From: UBA947 sp031550975
GTDB taxonomy: Bacteria; Cyanobacteriota; Vampirovibrionia; Gastranaerophilales; Gastranaerophilaceae
Reading direction: 5' to 3'
Assembly (NCBI GenBank): GCA_031550975.1
Contig: JAVBOC010000003.1
Location: 97,689 to 161,688 of the forward strand
DNA: 64,000 nucleotides
The translations under genes were made by a program, and so were the position numbers. Positions 27,052 to 33,783 of this stretch are shown here, one piece after another (the stretch's first letter is position 1; each line of letters begins with the position of its first letter). The notes beneath the pieces were generated by a model that was not told where the DNA came from, did no database searches, and saw only the letters and a list, made by a program, of their open reading frames with translations.

Positions 27052-27178
27052 ACTTTCAATCTCCATAACTGGTAACGATAATGTCAGAGAGCACGCAATT
27101 CAAGACTTCGTCTTGTTGTGCTCTCGACCTCAACCAACCACGATAAAAAAGCAGATAACTTTTGTTATCTGCTTTTTT
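27052..27178 (+). ncRNA. Candidate small RNA of about 125 nt
   Basis: Between a near-consensus promoter and a strong terminator lies a stretch without coding potential but with a good hairpin: GAGAGCAC (27087-27094) pairs with GTGCTCTC (27118-27125), enclosing CAAGAC-TTC-GTCTTG. An unpaired CCAACCAACC-like stretch (near 27130-27140) follows. It does not match SRP RNA, 6S, tmRNA or RNase P motifs that I know. It sits inside the unit bracketed by the 90-bp repeats. Confidence 0.5.
27145..27178. terminator. Bidirectional terminator of the candidate small RNA
   Basis: GCAGATAAC (27151-27159) pairs with GTTATCTGC (27164-27172), with six A before and six T after. It abuts the second copy of the tRNA-His 3' end. 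Confidence 0.85.
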
Positions 27179-27179
27179 A

Positions 27180-27269
27180 TGGGGCGAATGATGGACTCTG
27201 TCGAGCAAAATGATTGAGTATCATTTTGCGAGAGGGGAGAACCCGTTTGAGCAAAGCGAAAACCTGGGT
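27180..27269. repeat. 90-bp direct repeat, copy 2, beginning with the tRNA-His 3' end
   Basis: Near-identical to 25400-25489 and again begins TGGGGCGAATGATGG directly after a terminator. The spacing of the two copies defines a 1.78-kb unit. Confidence 0.8.
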
Positions 27270-27289
27270 TAGATTCACACATTTGCACT

Positions 27290-27312
27290 AAAAAACTCCC
27301 GATTAGGGAGTT
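27290..27312 (-). terminator. Intrinsic terminator beside the third tRNA-end-like site
   Basis: ACTCCC and GGGAGT pair around a 5-base loop, with a run of T on the minus strand. The tRNA-end-like TGGGGCGAGTGGTGG follows at 27316. Confidence 0.7.
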
Positions 27313-27315
27313 TTA

Positions 27316-27330
27316 TGGGGCGAGTGGTGG
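27316..27330 (-). repeat. Degenerate copy of the tRNA-His 3' end
   Basis: TGGGGCGAGTGGTGG differs from the tRNA-His end at two positions. On the minus strand, GGCGA about 25 bases upstream can pair with TCGCC before CCA, giving an acceptor-like mini-helix. It is preceded by a TTGTAT/TAGAAT promoter-like pair. Confidence 0.5.
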
Positions 27331-27443
27331 GACTTCTTCCGAACCCTTCGCCAACGTAGTTATTCTATCAAAAACAGATTTTTATACAATGGGAAACGTC
27401 AGGAAGATAATGGGCATTATTTGCGCATGATATAATAGTTAAA

Positions 27444-27905
27444 ATGAAAACACGCAAATATCTCTCTAAAGATTGTAAAATAATTGTAGAATTATTTCAT
27501 GACACCATTCATTCCATTAATTCCAAAGACTACACTGAAGCTCAATTAAATGCGTGGTCACCAAAGGATAATGATTTACTTGAATGGGATAACAAACTGA
27601 CAAACAATTACTCTGTTGTGGTAGAAAAAGACAATACAATTGTAGGATTTGGGACTGTAACAGGCACAGGATATTTGGACCTTTTATATGTCCACAAGGA
27701 TTATCAAGGATTAGGTGCTGCAACTTTAATTGCAGATGAAATTGAAAAATATGTTTATCGCAAAGGTGCTAAAATTATTACAACAGAGGCCTCTGCCACC
27801 GCAAAGACTTTCTTCGAAAAAAGAGGGTATTCTGTCTTGAAAAAACAGAGTGTTGAACGCAGGGGGCAGTATTTTACTAACTTTAAAATGCAAAAAATAT
27901 TATAA
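27444..27905 (+). CDS. GNAT family N-acetyltransferase
   Basis: 153 residues with the GNAT fold: NYSVVVEKDNTIVGFGTVTG (strands 2-4), LDLLYVHKDYQGLGAATLIA (acetyl-CoA-binding Q/R-x-x-G-x-G/A loop) and AKTFFEKRGYSVLKKQ (strand 5). It resembles the YafP-like group of small acetyltransferases; the acceptor is unknown. An extended -10 (TG-A-TATAAT, 27431-27436) ends seven bases before the ATG, so the message is probably leaderless. It lies alone between two tRNA-end-like sites. Confidence 0.85.
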   Translation: MKTRKYLSKDCKIIVELFHDTIHSINSKDYTEAQLNAWSPKDNDLLEWDNKLTNNYSVVVEKDNTIVGFGTVTGTGYLDLLYVHKDYQGLGAATLIADEIEKYVYRKGAKIITTEASATAKTFFEKRGYSVLKKQSVERRGQYFTNFKMQKIL

Positions 27906-27910
27906 ACACT

Positions 27911-27937
27911 AAAAAAAGAGCCTCTTTGGGAGACTCT
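27911..27937 (-). terminator. Intrinsic terminator beside the fourth tRNA-end-like site
   Basis: On the minus strand an imperfect 8-bp stem with one mismatch is followed by seven T. On the plus strand it lies just after the acetyltransferase stop. Confidence 0.6.
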
Positions 27938-27946
27938 AAATTTAAA

Positions 27947-27960
27947 TGGGGCGAACAAAG
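27947..27960 (-). repeat. Degenerate copy of the tRNA-His 3' end
   Basis: TGGGGCGAACAAAG keeps the CCA-complement and five acceptor bases. On the minus strand GGCGA-CACTTTGT-TCGCC-CCA forms a mini-hairpin ending in CCA. Confidence 0.4.
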
Positions 27961-28081
27961 TGTCGCCGTTAGAAAAATATTGCTACATAATTGGCGAAGA
28001 AGCAATGTTCAACTACGAACTGTTTTTATCGCTTGGACAACTGCTGCCAGCGGTTTAAGTTAAGAAAGTATACAGGAGGGC

Positions 28082-28110
28082 TTGACAAAATGAGTGTTAT
28101 AGCACACAAT
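28082..28110 (+). promoter_or_regulatory. Promoter of the HigBA operon
   Basis: TTGACA (28082-28087) and CACAAT (28105-28110) are 17 bases apart, and the toxin ATG at 28117 follows the -10 by six bases. Upstream in-frame ATGs lie in or before the promoter and are excluded. Confidence 0.65.
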
Positions 28111-28116
28111 ATAAAT

Positions 28117-28440
28117 ATGAAACAAATTAAGTATTATGTAACCGACAATGAAAAATGCCCGTTTCTGATATGGCTTAAGAGTCTGGATAAAAGCACATCC
28201 GCTAGGATTGATTCTCGACTAATAAGACTGACGGAAGGAAATTACGGCGACTGTAAGCAGATTGATACGAACATATCTGAATTACGTTTTAAGTTCGGCT
28301 CAGGGTATCGAATTTATTACACCGAAGAAAATAACACAATAATTTTATTACTGTGTGCAGGTGATAAGAAAACCCAGTCGAAAGATGTCAAAAAAGCTAA
28401 AGAATACTACAACGAATGGAAAGGCAACCAAAATGACTAA
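28117..28440 (+). CDS. higB: HigB-type toxin (RelE/ParE superfamily, HI1419-like)
   Basis: A 107-residue toxin of the addiction-module killer family, which cleaves ribosome-bound mRNA in characterised members. Visible signatures are FLIWLKSLDKSTSARIDSRL, the conserved ELRFKFGSGYRIYY strand and the C-terminal LLCAGDKKTQSKDVKKA. The start at 28117 is set by the promoter, giving MKQIKYYVTDNEK, the usual family N-terminus. The antitoxin gene overlaps its end by eight bases in toxin-first order. Confidence 0.88.
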   Translation: MKQIKYYVTDNEKCPFLIWLKSLDKSTSARIDSRLIRLTEGNYGDCKQIDTNISELRFKFGSGYRIYYTEENNTIILLLCAGDKKTQSKDVKKAKEYYNEWKGNQND

Positions 28441-28732
28441 GAATTTTATAAATTTTGAAGATGATTTACTCGAAAGATTGAAAGACCTTGAGTATCAAAA
28501 AGAATTTCTTAACGCATCGCTTGAGGATTATACTTCTGACGGTGATTTTAAGAGTTTCTTTAAATCGCTTGAATATGTTATTAAAGTGAGAGGCAGTGTA
28601 AGTGAGTTCTCTAAGAAAACAAATTTGAACAGACGTAATCTATACTCTATGTTTGAAGGTGAGAAAAAGCCACAGCTTGATACGATTATTAAGGTGTTGA
28701 ATGAGTTAGGTTATTCTCTAAAGATTGCTTGA
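28433..28732 (+). CDS. higA: HigA-type antitoxin (HI1420-like HTH protein)
   Basis: A 99-residue protein ending in an HTH_3/XRE-like domain (VSEFSKKTNLNRRNLYSMFE, DTIIKVLNELGYSLKIA), as in addiction-module antidote proteins. Its ATG overlaps the toxin stop (ATGACTAA), so translation is coupled. It should neutralise the toxin and repress the shared promoter. The family often has FEDDLLERLKDLEYQKEFLN-like N-terminal segments, which are seen here. Confidence 0.88.
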   Translation: MTKNFINFEDDLLERLKDLEYQKEFLNASLEDYTSDGDFKSFFKSLEYVIKVRGSVSEFSKKTNLNRRNLYSMFEGEKKPQLDTIIKVLNELGYSLKIA

Positions 28733-28793
28733 GATTATTTAATAGCAAAAAATATTTTGTTGGGGTTTTGGTCTAATAAAATAGGAGAATAAA

Positions 28794-29324
28794 ATAAAAA
28801 TTCAAAATATTAATTGTAATTGTCCAAAACCCACATTTAAAGCACAACTTGTAAAATGTGATTACACAGAACAATTAATTCAATATGTAAAAGATAACAA
28901 CCGTTCTGACGAATTTTTTAATGTTTTATTGAACCTTTATAAAATAAGTGGAGAACACGCTCCTATTATCCCGGGAGAGAAAGGAATTTATAGAGTGCAT
29001 GGACCTTTAATTGGTGCCTATTATTATGATGATTTCCCAGCTCGCTCTTCTGCTTATTAGAGTGGAGAAAAATTCGAACGCTCAATTAGTATCATTAAAG
29101 ATTTATCAATTAAAGGTACGGCTGTAAATAAAAGACTTTTTGGTCAACATGACTGGATAGTAGAGGTATCAAAAGAGACTCTTCGTCCTAAATATACTCG
29201 TGATGAAAATGGTAATTATGTTTTAAATACCAAAAAATATGACAATGTGTTTGATGAGTATTCTAATATCTTCACTTATGCATATTCTAGATGGGCAAGC
29301 GACCTTGAAAAAACTTTGAAGTGA
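28794..29324 (+). pseudogene. Inactivated NTSFGA-tag-type gene: lost start codon and internal amber stop
   Basis: A 176-codon frame begins with ATA exactly where AGGAG predicts a start, reading (M)KIQNINCNCPKPTFKAQL, a variant of the local N-terminal tag. The frame is otherwise open to a TGA at 29322-29324 except for a TAG at codon 89 (29058-29060). Flanking parts read as normal protein (EKGIYRVHGPLIGAYYYDD; then GQHDWIVEVSKETLRPKY). Two point changes thus explain the loss. I know no homologue. Intact translation would need two non-standard events, so a young pseudogene is the simplest reading. Confidence 0.7.
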
Positions 29325-29334
29325 TTTACCTAAC

Positions 29335-29354
29335 AAAAAAGCCCCCGAAGGAGC
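29335..29354 (-). terminator. Terminator of the tRNA-His gene
   Basis: On the minus strand GCTCC-TTCG-GGGGC is followed by six T, 12 bases after the tRNA CCA end. Confidence 0.8.
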
Positions 29355-29366
29355 AATTTTATTAAA

Positions 29367-29443
29367 TGGGGCGAATGATGGGAATCGAACCCACGAATGC
29401 CGGTACCACAAACCGGAGCCTTAACCACTTGGCTACACTCGCC
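29367..29443 (-). tRNA. tRNA-His (anticodon GTG)
   Basis: The minus strand folds as a full tRNA with the His-specific extra G at position -1 paired with the discriminator C. The acceptor stem has seven pairs, and the D-arm, an anticodon loop TTGTGGT within CCGGT/ACCGG, the T-arm GTGGG-TTCGAAT-CCCAT and an encoded CCA are present. The anticodon is complementary to 29407-29409. Its 15-base 3' end recurs at 25400 and 27180 and, degenerate, at 27316 and 27947, which marks it as an integration site. Confidence 0.96.
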
Positions 29444-29497
29444 ATATTCTCTTGTCATTTACCAATAATTTAGCACAAACATTTTTTCCCTGCAAGT

Positions 29498-29527
29498 AAA
29501 AAACCTGTCAGAATCGACAGGTTTTTT
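29498..29527. terminator. Bidirectional terminator between rpaB and tRNA-His
   Basis: CCTGTC and GACAGG pair around a six-base loop, with six A before and six T after. It ends rpaB transcription before the tRNA gene. Confidence 0.85.
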
Positions 29528-29549
29528 CATTTAAGAATATACTCCTTAA

Positions 29550-30305
29550 TTAATTTATTCTTTGGAACATATAACCGATTCCGCGAGCGGTTAAAATCAA
29601 CTCTGGGTTTGCCGGGTCTGTTTCCAACTTTGAACGTAAACGTGAAATGTGAACATCAACAACACGTGTGTCAATTCTGTGATCAGGCGGATATGCCCAA
29701 ACGTGTTGTAAGATTTCGTTTCTTGAGAACGCTTGACCGGAGTTATTTACAAGCAATTCAAGCAAGCTGAATTCCATACCTGTCAATCTGATGCGTTCAT
29801 TTTTTCTATAAACTTGACGACGCGCTGTGTCGATTTTAATGTTACCGGTTGTGATTACATTTTTGGTAACTTTGCCACCCGCAGCTGAAGTCATTTCGCG
29901 AGCGTTTGTACGTCTAAGAACCGCCTTAACACGCGCTTCAAGTTCTTTCGGGCTGAAAGGTTTGATAACATAGTCATCAGCGCCTAATTCAAGGCCTGTA
30001 ATTCTTTCAGAAACATCGCCTAACGCCGTTAAGATAATGATAGGCACATCTGAATTTCTTCTGATTTCGCGAGTTACGCCATAGCCATCCATTTTAGGCA
30101 TCATAACATCAAGAACTACTAAATCAGGGTTGTTTTTATTAAATGAAGCAATCGCTTCTTCGCCATCAGCTGCTGTGTAAACGTCGTAACCGACCATTTT
30201 CAAACGAGTTTCAAGAATTCTTCTGATACTTGCTTCGTCATCTGCTAATAAAATCCGTTGCTTGTCTTCTGTCTCAGGTGCTTCAACATCAAGTTTCTCT
30301 GTCAT
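29550..30305 (-). CDS. rpaB: OmpR-family response regulator, RpaB/Ycf27 type
   Basis: 251 residues: receiver domain about 17-130 with acidic pair DD (22-23), phospho-acceptor Asp66 in LVVLDVMMPKMDGYG, and KPFSPKELEARV; then a winged-helix DNA-binding domain (about 150-250; RIDTRVVDVHISRLRSKLE). The stretch ASIRRILETRLKMVGYDVY followed by ITGLELGADDYVIKPFSPKE is almost the cyanobacterial/plastid RpaB sequence. In cyanobacteria RpaB, paired with kinase Hik33/NblS, controls high-light and stress genes through HLR1 sites and is essential. Here no kinase is adjacent. The start follows TAAGGAAAA. Confidence 0.92.
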   Translation of the reverse strand: MTEKLDVEAPETEDKQRILLADDEASIRRILETRLKMVGYDVYTAADGEEAIASFNKNNPDLVVLDVMMPKMDGYGVTREIRRNSDVPIIILTALGDVSERITGLELGADDYVIKPFSPKELEARVKAVLRRTNAREMTSAAGGKVTKNVITTGNIKIDTARRQVYRKNERIRLTGMEFSLLELLVNNSGQAFSRNEILQHVWAYPPDHRIDTRVVDVHISRLRSKLETDPANPELILTARGIGYMFQRIN

Positions 30306-30464
30306 AATCTTTTCCTTATCTTCTCTTTAATAAATATTACGAAATGTTTGTTTTTTTTAATTTTCTTTAACTTATATAACGATATATTAACCTAAGTTAA
30401 GAAAAATTGCAAGCACTAATTTTCAAAAGACATGAATTTTCAAGGACAAAACACTATAATATAT

Positions 30465-31190
30465 TTACCCCACAATTTGGCGGAATTTCTCTAAGTCCTC
30501 GGCCGTATCAATGCCGACAGGGACAAAGTCCACTTCGGAAGTTTTTATTTTCATTCCGTTTTGAAGCGCTCTTAATTGCTCAAGACTCTCTGCAATCTCG
30601 CAACCACAAGGATTTAAGCTGGTCATTTTTAAAAGCGCATCCCGTTTGTAGCCATAGATTCCAAGGTGTCCGTAATATTTGATATGACCTTCGTTGCGTT
30701 CAAAAGGGATACGAGAGCGCGAAAAATAAAGCGCATAGCCTCTGTTGTCCATAACGCATTTAACGGTATTAGGGTTATCAATATCTTTTTTATCGGTCAG
30801 AACCCGCACCAGCGTTGAGATATCAGCATCAGTATTGACAACATTTTGTATAACTTCGTCAATGCTCTCGGGAGTGATTAAAGGCTCGTCCCCTTGAAGA
30901 TTCACTATATAAGCGATTTCCGGATGGCGCTCAACGACTTCCGCAATCCTGTCGCTACCGCTTGCATGGTAATCAGCGGTCAATTCAGCTTCTGCACCAA
31001 ACATCAAAGCGGTCGTGTAAATCTCCTCATTATCCGTCGCAATGATTACGCGCTGTGCAAGTTGTGACTTAACAGCCTTTTCCCAAACCCACTGAATAAT
31101 AGGTTTTCCTTGCACCTCAATCAGAGGCTTGCCCTCTAATCTGCTTGAACCGTATCTTGCCGGAATAATAATAGCTGTTTGATTTGTCAT
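30465..31190 (-). CDS. kdsB: 3-deoxy-manno-octulosonate cytidylyltransferase
   Basis: Activates Kdo as CMP-Kdo for lipid A-core assembly, evidence for a lipopolysaccharide-bearing outer membrane. 241 residues. Motifs are IIIPARYGSSRLEGKPL (nucleotide loop), IIATDNEEI, VNLQGDEPLI, YFSRSRIPFER and HLGIYGYKRDAL. AAAAGG lies eight bases before the ATG at 31190; a GTG three bases earlier is the alternative. The stop TAA is part of a GGGGTAAATAT motif. Confidence 0.94.
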   Translation of the reverse strand: MTNQTAIIIPARYGSSRLEGKPLIEVQGKPIIQWVWEKAVKSQLAQRVIIATDNEEIYTTALMFGAEAELTADYHASGSDRIAEVVERHPEIAYIVNLQGDEPLITPESIDEVIQNVVNTDADISTLVRVLTDKKDIDNPNTVKCVMDNRGYALYFSRSRIPFERNEGHIKYYGHLGIYGYKRDALLKMTSLNPCGCEIAESLEQLRALQNGMKIKTSEVDFVPVGIDTAEDLEKFRQIVG

Positions 31191-31264
31191 CACTTATACC
31201 TTTTGGTAATTGACACTACTTGAAAAACATTACGCAACATTCGGACTTTTCAAAGCCCAATTAT

Positions 31265-32221
31265 TTACCCCTCAAGAAACGCGCCGAGTTTTCTGAACTT
31301 CTGATAACGCTGTTCTTTTAACGCTTCTGGTGAGAGTTCTGAAAGCTCTTTTATGCTTTTTACAATAGTTTTTTTCATGTTTTTTGAAATCTTGTCGTAA
31401 TCTTTGTGCGCACCGCCGACCGGTTCTTTAATTTCGCCGTCAATAATGTCATATTTCATCAAATCTTTAGCGGTAATTTTTAACGCATCCGCCGCTTCGT
31501 TGGCTTTTGTCGCATCACGCCAAAGAATTGAAGCACAGCCTTCCGGAGAAATTACCGTGTAATAAGCGTGCTCTAACAAGAAAACTTTATCCGCTACAGC
31601 TAATCCTAACGCGCCGCCTGAACAGCCTTCGCCAGTGATAATCGCAATTACCGGAACATCTAATTTACCCATATCGCGCAAGTTAACCGCAATAGCGCCA
31701 CCCTGATTGGTTTCTTCCGCACTGATACCCGGATAAGCACCCGGTGTGTCAATTAAAGTTACAATCGGAATATTGAATTTGCTTGCGTGTTTGAAAAGTC
31801 TAAGCGCTTTTCTATAGCCTTGCGGTTGCGGCATCCCAAAGTTGTACTCAAGGTTTTCTTTAGTAGACTTACCTTTCATTGTGCCGATAATCATCACAGG
31901 CATTCCGTCGATTTTAGCTAATCCGCCGATTATTGCGCGATCATCCATACCTTCGTGATCGCCATGAAGTTCGATAAAATCTTCGCTCATGCGGCTTACA
32001 TAGTCCAAAAAATTCGGACGTTCAGAGTGTCTGGCAATCTGCAATTTTTGCGCCGGCTTAAGGTTTTCGTACAAGTCTTTCTTGTAATCCTCAGCCTGCT
32101 GCTCAAAGGTTTCTATCTCTTTATTTAAGTCCATGCCTGACTCCTGACTTATTTTTTTAAGTTCTTCAATTTTTTCTTGTATTTCCGCGATGGGTTTTTC
32201 AAAATCTAATGTTACTGCCAT
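31265..32221 (-). CDS. accA: Acetyl-CoA carboxylase carboxyltransferase subunit alpha
   Basis: With AccD it transfers CO2 from carboxybiotin to acetyl-CoA, giving malonyl-CoA for fatty acid synthesis. 318 residues, the usual length. Visible motifs are FIELHGDHEGMDDRAIIGGL, YNFGMPQPQGYRKALRL, IVTLIDTPGAYPGISAEE, IITGEGCSGGALGLAVAD and YTVISPEGCASILWRD. AAAGAGG precedes the ATG. It lies 42 bases downstream of accD, so the two form an operon. Confidence 0.97.
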   Translation of the reverse strand: MAVTLDFEKPIAEIQEKIEELKKISQESGMDLNKEIETFEQQAEDYKKDLYENLKPAQKLQIARHSERPNFLDYVSRMSEDFIELHGDHEGMDDRAIIGGLAKIDGMPVMIIGTMKGKSTKENLEYNFGMPQPQGYRKALRLFKHASKFNIPIVTLIDTPGAYPGISAEETNQGGAIAVNLRDMGKLDVPVIAIITGEGCSGGALGLAVADKVFLLEHAYYTVISPEGCASILWRDATKANEAADALKITAKDLMKYDIIDGEIKEPVGGAHKDYDKISKNMKKTIVKSIKELSELSPEALKEQRYQKFRKLGAFLEG

Positions 32222-32263
32222 ACTTACCTCTTTGTCTGGTTACTATTTTAACAAGGTTAGACC

Positions 32264-33130
32264 TTACTGCTTATGCATGGCAAACAATTTTGCCAACTTA
32301 TCTCTAAGTTCCTGACGGGCTGCAACCACGTCAACTTGTCCGTATTTCATCAGATATTCCGCAGTTTGGAAGTCTGACGGTAGTTTTTGCCTGATTGTCT
32401 GCTCGATTACGCGGCGTCCGGCAAAGCCGATTCTAGCGCCTTGTTCTGCCACAATAATATCCCCTAACATACCGAAACTTGCTGTTACACCGCCAAATGT
32501 CGGTTCTGTTAACAAGTTTATGTATAAAAGTTTTGCATCATCAAGTTTTGATACAGCTAAAGAAGTTTTTGCCATTTGCATTAAACTCAACGCGCTCTCT
32601 TGCATTCTTGCTCCGCCTGAAGCAGTAATTGCAAGCACAGGGAGTTTTTTGTCAATAGCGTCTTCGATTATGCGGGTAACTTTTTCACCCACGACACTTC
32701 CCATAGAACCGCCCATATAATCAAAATCCATGACTGCAACAGCGACTTTGTTACCGTCGATAGTCGCGATACCGGTAACAACTGCATCATTTAGCCCTGT
32801 TTTTTCATGGGCTTTTTTCACACGGTCCACATAGGGTTCTGTATCTGTAAATTCCAACGGGTCAGCCGGTCTGATTTCGCTATATAGCTCCTCAAACGAC
32901 CCTTCATCAAATAATTGTTCAATGCGCGTTCTCGCGTTAATTCTAAAATGGTAATTACATACCGGACAAACGTACATGTTGTCTTCAATATCTTGCTTAA
33001 GGAGTTGTGCATCACACAAGACGCACTTGGTCCACATATCCGGGTTCCCCTCGATTTCTGCTCTGGTTTCTAGTTCGCGACGCTGAATTTGCGCCTCTTT
33101 GCGTTTTTCAAACCAATCTTGAACTGTCAT
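32264..33130 (-). CDS. accD: Acetyl-CoA carboxylase carboxyltransferase subunit beta
   Basis: 288 residues with the family zinc finger near the N-terminus (CVLCDAQLLK, then MYVCPVCNYHF) and the crotonase-like carboxyltransferase fold with VMDFDYMGGSMGSVVGEKV and ITASGGARMQESALSLMQM. FAGRRVIEQTIRQKLP closes the active-site region. The Shine-Dalgarno AGGGA lies eight bases before the ATG. First gene of the accD-accA operon, with its own promoter. Confidence 0.97.
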   Translation of the reverse strand: MTVQDWFEKRKEAQIQRRELETRAEIEGNPDMWTKCVLCDAQLLKQDIEDNMYVCPVCNYHFRINARTRIEQLFDEGSFEELYSEIRPADPLEFTDTEPYVDRVKKAHEKTGLNDAVVTGIATIDGNKVAVAVMDFDYMGGSMGSVVGEKVTRIIEDAIDKKLPVLAITASGGARMQESALSLMQMAKTSLAVSKLDDAKLLYINLLTEPTFGGVTASFGMLGDIIVAEQGARIGFAGRRVIEQTIRQKLPSDFQTAEYLMKYGQVDVVAARQELRDKLAKLFAMHKQ

Positions 33131-33164
33131 ATTTCAATCCCTATTAAAATCATTTAACTAATAC

Positions 33165-33192
33165 ATTATAGCGTAAACAGATACGAAAGCAA
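33165..33192 (-). promoter_or_regulatory. Promoter of accD-accA
   Basis: TTGCTT (33192-33187) and TATAAT (33170-33165) are separated by 16 bases on the minus strand. Confidence 0.6.
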
Positions 33193-33276
33193 ATTAAGAG
33201 CATAGATTTGATTTATAAAACAGTTTATGATAGCCTAGAAATAGTCTAAAATACAGATTTAGGGATTTATACTAGT

Positions 33277-33783
33277 ATGAAAATTAACCAGATTGACAAC
33301 ACCTCGTATGGAGCTTTGCCTTTTATTATGCATAATGGGCTAAAGTTACCAAAAAATAACGCATACCTGCATAAAGCTAAAACTCCAGTAGAATTAAGAA
33401 CTATCGTCCAAAATATTTATGGCGAAACTGCCTATGACACAATTATCTCTTCGCGAGGGAAAGAGATAGGAAATTGTGCCATACAGATAGAAAATAACGC
33501 TCTTGATATATTATGTCTAAGTATAATGCCTGAAAAACGTGGAAAAGACGGCTTCGGTGGTGCTCTTTTGCTTCATGCTGTGGCTACAATGCTCACCAAT
33601 GGACTTGACCGAATAGAAGTGGTAAGCAGACAAAGTGCAGTTGACTTTTATCAACACTTCAATTTTGCATCCGAAAAATGTTCTTCTGCAATATTATTAG
33701 CGTTAAAAAAAGGGGATGTTCTTGGGCACAGAAATTATTTCAACGAAGCGTTCATAAAATACGGAATTGACTATCGAATCTAA
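33277..33783 (+). CDS. NTSYGA-tagged GNAT-like protein
   Basis: 168 residues starting MKINQIDNTSYGALPF, a variant of the N-terminal tag found on other proteins here. After the tag the chain looks like a GNAT fold: IGNCAIQIENNALDILCLSI (strands), PEKRGKDGFGGALLLHAVAT (acetyl-CoA loop and helix) and IEVVSRQSAVDFYQHFNFAS. AGGGA lies 12 bases before the ATG and TATACT three bases before it, so the initiation mode is unclear. Its stop overlaps the stop of the convergent protease gene. Substrate unknown. Confidence 0.65.
   Translation: MKINQIDNTSYGALPFIMHNGLKLPKNNAYLHKAKTPVELRTIVQNIYGETAYDTIISSRGKEIGNCAIQIENNALDILCLSIMPEKRGKDGFGGALLLHAVATMLTNGLDRIEVVSRQSAVDFYQHFNFASEKCSSAILLALKKGDVLGHRNYFNEAFIKYGIDYRI

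Noticed and set aside
25400..27269. CRISPR array
   Set aside because: There are only two long repeats 1.78 kb apart, with genes between them and no cas genes.
27958..28059. A 33-codon GTG-initiated frame ending before HigBA
   Set aside because: The peptide looks protein-like (YCYIIGEEAMFNYELFLSLG) but has no ribosome site or homologue that I know. It may be a gene remnant, but the support is too weak to list.
28794..29324. Amber recoding (selenocysteine-like or suppressor readthrough) of the tagged gene
   Set aside because: TAG recoding would also need an ATA start. No suppressor tRNA or other in-frame TAG gene is seen in the window. Two point mutations are simpler.
25368..29366. A complete integrative element with its own integrase
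   Set aside because: No recombinase, excisionase or conjugation gene is present in the interval. Only the repeat signature supports past integration.
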